Assembly (NCBI GenBank): GCA_020353135.1
Contig: CP070688.1
Coordinates: 3,516,405-3,523,134, forward strand
Length of the DNA stretch: 6,730 nt
Direction of reading: 5' to 3'
Origin: Chloroflexota bacterium
Lineage (GTDB): Bacteria > Chloroflexota > Anaerolineae > Promineifilales > Promineifilaceae
Under the pieces are notes generated by a model that worked only from the letters and a program-made list of their open reading frames with translations, did no database searches and was not told where the DNA came from. Numbering within the stretch: position 1 is the first letter of the stretch; every line of letters begins with the position of its first letter. Shown here piece after piece: positions 1 through 4,848 of the stretch. Both the position numbers and the translations under genes were made by a program.

Positions 1-124
1 AGCCAACAATTTGTCTATTGTTGTCGCCCTGGATGTTGACCTGAAATGACTCGAATTCTATGCGGTCTCGTTCTTCCTCATAGATCTTTGCCTTCTCAAT
101 CTTGCCGATCATGCCATAGTCCAT
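1..124 (-). CDS. Small conserved protein, N-terminal 41 residues only (possible SWIM zinc-finger family)
   Basis: The reading frame opens with ATG at 124 and stays open to the left edge, so only the first 41 residues are visible; they begin MDYGMIGKIEKAKIYEEER and continue into RIEFESFQVNIQGDNNRQIVG. The Lys/Glu-rich helix followed by an alternating hydrophobic strand and a GDNN turn looks like a real protein. A strong Shine-Dalgarno (AGGAGA) sits 5 nt before the ATG. The alternative ATG 5 nt upstream, in another frame, hits a stop after six codons. From memory, short Chloroflexota proteins beginning 'MDYGMIGKIEKAKRYAEE...' continue into a SWIM-type CxC...CxH zinc finger, but that part lies outside the window, so the assignment is inference. 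The gene has its own promoter and a structured leader, so it is probably regulated separately from the membrane-protein operon behind it. The coding call is fairly secure; the function is not. Confidence 0.72.
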   Translation of the reverse strand, partial: MDYGMIGKIEKAKIYEEERDRIEFESFQVNIQGDNNRQIVG

Positions 125-129
125 TTCAT

Positions 130-135
130 TCTCCT
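130..135 (-). promoter_or_regulatory. Ribosome binding site AGGAGA for the left-edge gene
   Basis: On the minus strand the sequence CTAGGAGAATGAAATGG places AGGAGA 5 nt before the ATG at 124. It is the clearest Shine-Dalgarno in the window and decides that start codon. The stop codon (TAG, 134-136) of a short open frame in the leader overlaps this site. Confidence 0.75.
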
Positions 136-147
136 AGTTCACCATAC

Positions 148-235
148 GGAGCAGTCCGAGACGAGACGCAGATACAAAAAAACGCACGTGGGCAACGTGC
201 GCTTTGGTCTGCGTGAATGTTAAGCAATCTGCTCC
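148..235 (-). other. Three-tier nested inverted repeat (structured RNA leader)
   Basis: Three perfect 7-bp complementary pairs are nested around one centre. The outer pair joins 229-235 to 148-154 (GGAGCAG with CTGCTCC, minus-strand reading). The middle pair joins 208-214 to 166-172 (ACGCAGA with TCTGCGT). The inner pair joins 195-201 to 183-189 (CGCACGT with ACGTGCG) and closes a 5-nt loop. AAA at 203-205 can also pair with part of the U-tract at 179-182, which lengthens the inner stem. The whole lies between a predicted promoter and the start of the left-edge gene, so the minus-strand transcript could fold into one long interrupted hairpin ending about 12 nt before the Shine-Dalgarno. It does not resemble a riboswitch class I recognise. 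The pairing is seen directly; a functional fold is inferred. Confidence 0.5.
176..205 (-). terminator. Rho-independent terminator-like hairpin with T7 tract
   Basis: Read on the minus strand, a GC-rich 7-bp stem (CGCACGT/ACGTGCG, 195-201 and 183-189) with a 5-nt loop is followed at once by seven T (182-176). This is the classic intrinsic terminator layout. It is the only such element between the operon's last stop (359) and the next gene, so it can end transcripts coming from the glycosyltransferase operon. It also lies inside the predicted leader of the left-edge gene, about 40 nt after its probable transcription start, so it may act as an attenuator or as the end of a short RNA. On the plus strand the hairpin is followed only by CTTTGG, so it should be directional. 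Confidence 0.7.
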
Positions 236-250
236 ACCATTCATATTCTA

Positions 251-278
251 AGTATATCCACGAATAAGGCCATGTCAA
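251..278 (-). promoter_or_regulatory. Sigma-70-type promoter TTGACA-16-TATACT
   Basis: On the minus strand a perfect -35 hexamer TTGACA (273-278) and a -10 hexamer TATACT (251-256, five of six consensus bases) are separated by 16 bp. The surrounding DNA is more AT-rich than the genes nearby. Transcription would start near 243-245 and run leftwards through the nested hairpin to the ATG at 124, giving a leader of about 120 nt. It lies about 80 bp beyond the stop of the last operon gene, as expected for an independent promoter of the left-edge gene. No obvious operator palindrome overlaps it. Assignment rests on sequence match only. Confidence 0.65.
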
Positions 279-358
279 TCTGGGTGGGTCGCCTTTTTCG
301 ATGCCTTCCCTACGTTTTGTCTACGATAGATAGGGCTTACCGGGGGTCGCAAGGTCGA

Positions 359-2713
359 TCATTCGACCACGGATATCTCGGCCAGGGGAAGGTGAGCGTT
401 TATCTGGTGACCTTCCTCGGCCAATATACTGGCGCGCTGTCGGCTGTCCGCGTCCACGATCGTCAGATCGACGACATAGCGGCCGGGCGGCGCGTCCTCT
501 GGGATGAGCAAGCCCAAGGCTTGCTCCACGAACTGGCCGTCAAGCCAGGTATCGGTGGGCATTTTGCCGGAGCCCGGCCTCTTGTTGTACGCGGCTCGTT
601 CTTGCCCGTCGGCATCTATCAACCGGAATCGCATGACGTAATCAACGTCGACGTCGCGCAATGCTCGCCAATAGAGAGTAACTCCCAATTTCTCCCCGGC
701 CGAGAGCTGCCTCTGGTCATAATCATAACCTAGCAGCAGGATATCGTTAGCGAAATCCTTTGTTAATGGATTGGGAAGATCCCCTTTGTTAGGATCGATC
801 TTCACCTGGGCCAGGTCGAGCGAGTCGCCAATGACGTTGCCGTTCGCGTCGCCGACAGCCAAGCGGTAACCGTCTGGATCATAGAGACCTAAGCTCATCG
901 TCCCCGTCTCCGGCGCGTAGGCCGTCTCGGGTAAGTGAATTCGAACTCTATCCACGAAGCGGTCACCTGGCCGCCACAAGCTGGTTGGGAAATTACCGAG
1001 ACCGGGGTGGGTATCACGTTGGGCGACCATGGTTCCCGCCTCGTCGAACAGGTGCATGAACAGCACGTAATTGCCCGGCGGTTGGGCGTCTACCTGCCAG
1101 TAGAGTTCGACGTCCAGGTGCCCCCCGGGCTGCACAGTGTCGGCGCTGATCTGGTAACCGAGGAGAGTTACCAGGCTATCGAAACGGGCGTTGATTGGGT
1201 TGGGGCTGGCAGCATCCTCTGCTAGCGCGGCCGGTTCTTCATAGGCTGACACCAGGTAACCGACTAGAACCCAAGACGATAGAAGTAGCATGCTAGCCGT
1301 TACGACCAGCGCCAGGGTTCCGGTCGCCCGGCGTCGCCCATTTTCATCGTCGGTGGTTCCCTGTAAAGCGTTCAGAATAATTCGTCTGATAAAGAGCAGC
1401 CACCAGTTCAAGCCAAAAAAGACGAGGATCGCCGACGCCGACAGGGCCGGAAAGAAGAAACGGCCGTTGGGTCCGGCCGGACTGACCAGCATATAGTTAA
1501 AGAGCACGGCGGAGAAGAGCAGCGCCGCGGCCGCCAGGAGCAGCAGCATAGCCCGCAATCTCGGGCCCGATCGGAAGAAGCCCAGAATCGCTCCCAGAAG
1601 GCCCGCGCCGACGACTACCTTCAGGCCATCGTAGATGATATCAGGCAACGGTATCTGGCCGTAGCCGAATCGCCCCCATAGTGTCGTCCAGGCATAAGGC
1701 AGTTCAGATATGGCCAGGCCAAGGCTCTCGAATGGGTTCCTGACACCCCAAAGTTCGGTCACTTCCTGGAAGCCGGTTGGCTCGCCGTACAGCGCCTGGT
1801 TGCGAATGAACCACCTGCCGGCCATGAGCGCGGCGACCAGCAGCGCCAGAAACATGACCGGCAGCCAAAGGCGCAGGAATCGGCGCCAGCGGCCGTGTAC
1901 ACGAGTTCCTGGAACAGATCTTGAATTGGCTGTTCCGGCCGTCTGCCAGGCGGCCCAAGCGGCGGCGGCCGCGATCAGGACGATGATCGGCGACAGATTG
2001 AATTTACTCAGCAGGGCCAGGCCGTAGAGGCCGCCAAAGACGACTCCCCAACGCCAATTCAGCCGCTCCGGCGCGTCTAGCAAACGAATGCAGGCATAGA
2101 CAACGGCCGCTCCACTGAAGGCGGCGATAACGTCATTGTTGATGCCGCCGGACATGTACAGGAACATGGGGTTGAAGGCCACGAAGGCCGAGGAACCGAG
2201 GGCTAAGGCTGCCCTTCCAGGCCAGATCACCCTGGCCGCGGCCCAGGTGAGCCAGACAACGCCTGCTCCGACGAACACGTTAAGAGCTCGGATGAGATGG
2301 ACCGCCAGCGCTTCGCCGTACCAGGGGAATGATTCATCTGCTCCGTGCAGATACAGGTTCTTATTGTCCTGGCCTACTTCCCAGTAGCGGTAGGCCCAAA
2401 ACGGGTTGACCGGCGGCGAGTCGCAGACCGCTCTACCAGTATAAATCCAAAAGGTGGTCAGCGCTCCCAAGGCATAGAACAGCGGCGGGTGATGGCTTTG
2501 CGACCGGCATTCTTCGTGTCCCTGTACCGGCAGCTGGCCGGTAGTGGCGACGACGCGCACGAACCTGTAATGGCGCAGTTCGTCGGTCGCTTCGTGCAAA
2601 GGGTTGACGATGCTGTAGGCCAGGGCCATGGCGACGAACACCAGGAGGAGTACGACGATCCCCCAGCGGGCCAAGCGCATTTCGCTGGCTCTTGAATGTT
2701 CTTCGGCGTTCAT
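359..2713 (-). CDS. Polytopic GT-C-like membrane glycosyltransferase (DUF2142/ArnT-like) with two C-terminal beta-sandwich-like repeats
   Basis: Residues are numbered from the ATG at 2713 (784 aa). A first membrane helix (about 16-35) is followed by an outside loop with HEATDELRHYRF; D44-E45 matches the acidic pair that GT-C enzymes place in loop 1 for metal or substrate binding. HHPP lies at 74-77. About ten more hydrophobic segments run to ~487. They include SGGINND (188-194), a GRWFIRNQALYGEPTG stretch (~299-314) and WGRFGYGQIPLPD (346-358), all typical of Chloroflexota GT-C/DUF2142 proteins. Residues ~511-640 and ~655-784 are two copies of a soluble pattern (LGY, LYWQ or LYWRA, PTSLW or PTDTW). 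Likely role: transfer of a sugar from a polyprenyl-phosphate donor outside the membrane; substrate unknown. Cys69 and Cys97 in the first loop could form a disulfide. An in-frame TTG at 2734 would add 7 residues; neither start has a good Shine-Dalgarno. ATG is preferred because it forms an ATGA overlap with a short frame continuing from the upstream gene. Third gene of the operon. Confidence 0.88.
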   Translation of the reverse strand: MNAEEHSRASEMRLARWGIVVLLLVFVAMALAYSIVNPLHEATDELRHYRFVRVVATTGQLPVQGHEECRSQSHHPPLFYALGALTTFWIYTGRAVCDSPPVNPFWAYRYWEVGQDNKNLYLHGADESFPWYGEALAVHLIRALNVFVGAGVVWLTWAAARVIWPGRAALALGSSAFVAFNPMFLYMSGGINNDVIAAFSGAAVVYACIRLLDAPERLNWRWGVVFGGLYGLALLSKFNLSPIIVLIAAAAAWAAWQTAGTANSRSVPGTRVHGRWRRFLRLWLPVMFLALLVAALMAGRWFIRNQALYGEPTGFQEVTELWGVRNPFESLGLAISELPYAWTTLWGRFGYGQIPLPDIIYDGLKVVVGAGLLGAILGFFRSGPRLRAMLLLLAAAALLFSAVLFNYMLVSPAGPNGRFFFPALSASAILVFFGLNWWLLFIRRIILNALQGTTDDENGRRRATGTLALVVTASMLLLSSWVLVGYLVSAYEEPAALAEDAASPNPINARFDSLVTLLGYQISADTVQPGGHLDVELYWQVDAQPPGNYVLFMHLFDEAGTMVAQRDTHPGLGNFPTSLWRPGDRFVDRVRIHLPETAYAPETGTMSLGLYDPDGYRLAVGDANGNVIGDSLDLAQVKIDPNKGDLPNPLTKDFANDILLLGYDYDQRQLSAGEKLGVTLYWRALRDVDVDYVMRFRLIDADGQERAAYNKRPGSGKMPTDTWLDGQFVEQALGLLIPEDAPPGRYVVDLTIVDADSRQRASILAEEGHQINAHLPLAEISVVE

Positions 2714-2769
2714 TCTGTCTTGCGTTCCGGCCAATATTGTATTGGTGCGCTGCCTCTCGTCATCTGATT

Positions 2770-4848
2770 TTATGATTCTACTTCTAAGTGGAGGTGATCA
2801 CGGCCATCGGTGGTCAGGATACGGTCGCCAGTCATCGGGTCGTATAGACCAAACACCACGAGGCCGGCCGCGTCCCCGGGTTCAGATAGAAAGTGGACCT
2901 GGCGAAAAAGATCACCCGGCATTAAGGTCGTCGCGTCGATCCACAGGCCGTCATCGCCGTCCAGTACGTGGCCCTCTTCATCCAAGCGTTGAGCGAAAAC
3001 AAGTAGACGAGGCCCGGCATATACATCTGGAGGCGGTGGGTTACTTATCAGAGGCTGGGGCGGCACATCGAGTGGTTGGGCTACCTGCCAGATCACCCTG
3101 AGACGGCCGTCGCCGCTGTCGTACTGAGCCTCTGTCGCACACAGGCCATTCTGGAAGCATACGGCCTCGGCACTAGCCGGTGAGGGCTCGTAGCTCACTT
3201 CGTAAAGGTCAAACGCGCCGGCCGACACGCCGGTCAGCGGAACGTAGCTAGAGTCGTCAAGTGGGGGACCCGGCACATCACCCTTGAAGGTCATTGCCGC
3301 TTCGCCGCCTGTTTCCAATAGGGTAACTCGTTCAGGGTTGAACCAGCGAGGCCGGAATTCCGTTGGCTCCTGCAAGTCTATGTCCAGGGCCAGGCGATCC
3401 CAGGGGCCGGCCAGAAAACTGGCCACACCAATATCGGTCAGGTCGGGATGCTCGTTCAAATAGCCGGCCAGGTCGCGGATGTCGGCCCGATACAGGAAGC
3501 GAGTCATACCGCGCTCGGGCCAGCTGACGAAGTAATCTGGCAAGTCCCGCCAGGCCACGGCGACCAGCAGCAACAGGCCGGCGCCAAGGGGCGCCAGCCA
3601 GGCCGCTGAACGAGAGCCGGACCCGCTGAACAAGCGCTGGCTGAGGCGGCCGATAACCAGAATCGGCAGGGCAGCCAGGATGTAGGTCGCCGACTGGGCG
3701 ACGATCGTATGCCCCAGACTGGCCGCTGGAACGCTCATGAAACCAGGTGAAATGCCGGCCAGCCACCAAATGAGCACAAAGGACCCGGCGGCTTCCAGAT
3801 CGTCATTCCTATTCGGCCTAGCGTGTAAACCTTCCCGGCGGCGGATCAGCCGGCCCAATGGCGCCAGCGCATACCAGGCGGCAATAGCTACGCCGGACCA
3901 GAAGAAAACGGCCGCCAGTGGCCCAAATACCGGCCGGAAAGGGATGTTGTAAAGCCACTCTTCGTCGCCTCCGGCGTGAAACATGCCCAAAGTGCGACTC
4001 ACGTGTTCGGTCAGGGGGGCGAAGTCGCCCTCCCGAGCCGCCGTAATGGGCACCGCCAACTCCTCGACGCGAGCCTCTGACTCTGGCTGCCGGCCGAGCG
4101 TGATAGCCAGCGGCAATGCCAACGTTAAAGCCACGGCGAAAGCGAGAATCAGGCCGCGCCAACGGTCGCGCAGCCTCGAACGCTGAAAGAGCAGGAGATA
4201 AACACAAAAAGCCAACAGGATCAGCGGTATGCCGCGTGACGCGAAATAAGTATAGAAGCCGATGCCCATGAACAGGCCGGACAATAGGAAGTCGGTCCGT
4301 CGGCCTGGAGACGGCAGATGATCGTCCTCGTCCCTAATGGTCCGCGCGCCGTCTATCCCCAGGCCTCTCAGGAAGAAGTAAAAAGCGGCCAGCATGAATA
4401 CCGGCAAGCTGATATGGCGGATGCCGACCCGCGAATACATTAGCGACCAGAAGCTGACGACCATGAGGGCCGCGGCCAGAAAACCGACCGCCCGGCCAAA
4501 TAGGCGCTGGCCCACCACATAGGTCAGCGGCACCGTGAGTGTGCCCAGGATAGCCGACAGTAGCCGGATACCGGCCGTACCCGGACCAAAGAGAGCCAGC
4601 ATGGCGGCGTTAAGAATGTGGTACAGGGCCTCGTGCCCCGAAGCATCCGGGTAGTAAACGGCCCAATCGCCGTCAAGCACCCTCTGCGAAATGACCAATG
4701 AATTGATCAGCTCGTCGTCCCGCCAGCCTGGCGGCGCTTCGTCCAGCTGCCAGACACGCAAGAAGAAGGCCAGCAAAGTCAGCGCTATGAGGGGAAGCAC
4801 GAGTTGGCGGTGTCGCAAACATCGCGGGGAGAGTGCGGCCTGGATCAT
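2770..4848 (-). CDS. ArnT/PMT-like (GT39-type) GT-C glycosyltransferase, polytopic membrane protein
   Basis: A 692-aa protein. After a Lys/Arg-flanked first helix (16-35) comes loop 1 with PPGWRDDELIN; D44-D45-E46 fits the acidic motif of GT-C enzymes that use polyprenyl-phosphate sugars. SGHEALYHILNAAMLALFGP (70-89) is the usual second conserved block. About eleven hydrophobic segments reach ~433, among them GIGFYTYFASRGIP (195-208). A long outside loop (~255-308) carries the family pattern ARVEELAVPITAAREGDF and GDEEWLYNIPFRP. DYF (438-440) marks the end of the membrane part. The ~250-residue soluble tail holds a weakened copy of the domain seen in the neighbouring proteins (VIWQVAQPL, MPGDLF, VVFGLYD), without the initial LGY strand; C564 and C570 (CFQNGLC) may form a disulfide, which suggests an extracytoplasmic tail. 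The start overlaps the previous stop as ATGA and has no strong Shine-Dalgarno, so translational coupling is likely. Donor and acceptor cannot be named. The family call is from motif recognition, not a search. Confidence 0.9.
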   Translation of the reverse strand: MIQAALSPRCLRHRQLVLPLIALTLLAFFLRVWQLDEAPPGWRDDELINSLVISQRVLDGDWAVYYPDASGHEALYHILNAAMLALFGPGTAGIRLLSAILGTLTVPLTYVVGQRLFGRAVGFLAAALMVVSFWSLMYSRVGIRHISLPVFMLAAFYFFLRGLGIDGARTIRDEDDHLPSPGRRTDFLLSGLFMGIGFYTYFASRGIPLILLAFCVYLLLFQRSRLRDRWRGLILAFAVALTLALPLAITLGRQPESEARVEELAVPITAAREGDFAPLTEHVSRTLGMFHAGGDEEWLYNIPFRPVFGPLAAVFFWSGVAIAAWYALAPLGRLIRRREGLHARPNRNDDLEAAGSFVLIWWLAGISPGFMSVPAASLGHTIVAQSATYILAALPILVIGRLSQRLFSGSGSRSAAWLAPLGAGLLLLVAVAWRDLPDYFVSWPERGMTRFLYRADIRDLAGYLNEHPDLTDIGVASFLAGPWDRLALDIDLQEPTEFRPRWFNPERVTLLETGGEAAMTFKGDVPGPPLDDSSYVPLTGVSAGAFDLYEVSYEPSPASAEAVCFQNGLCATEAQYDSGDGRLRVIWQVAQPLDVPPQPLISNPPPPDVYAGPRLLVFAQRLDEEGHVLDGDDGLWIDATTLMPGDLFRQVHFLSEPGDAAGLVVFGLYDPMTGDRILTTDGRDHLHLEVES

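Noticed and set aside
185..190. CACGTG palindrome as a protein-binding site
   Set aside because: It is part of the terminator stem and needs no separate explanation.
300..345. Possible hairpin CCCTA...TAGGG shortly after the last operon gene
   Set aside because: The stem is only 5 bp with a long loop and no T-tract, so it is unlikely to be the operon terminator.
279..358. Repeated GGGTCGC (286-292 and 344-350) as a direct-repeat operator
   Set aside because: It has two short copies ~58 bp apart with no symmetry and unconserved flanks; chance is sufficient.
272..733. 153-codon open frame on the plus strand
   Set aside because: It lies almost wholly antisense to the soluble C-terminal repeats of the 784-aa membrane protein, has no recognisable domain and no convincing ribosome binding site; its start overlaps the minus-strand promoter.
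2628..3101. 157-codon plus-strand open frame bridging two minus-strand genes
   Set aside because: It is antisense to both well-supported genes, and its Arg/Ser/Gly-rich translation is typical of a GC-rich shadow frame.
3332..4207. Two minus-strand open frames (3332-3769 and 3818-4207) in another phase
   Set aside because: They lie inside the 692-aa glycosyltransferase gene, and their Arg/Pro/Gly-rich translations are shifted-frame readings of it. The main frame is intact, so they are not evidence of a frameshift.
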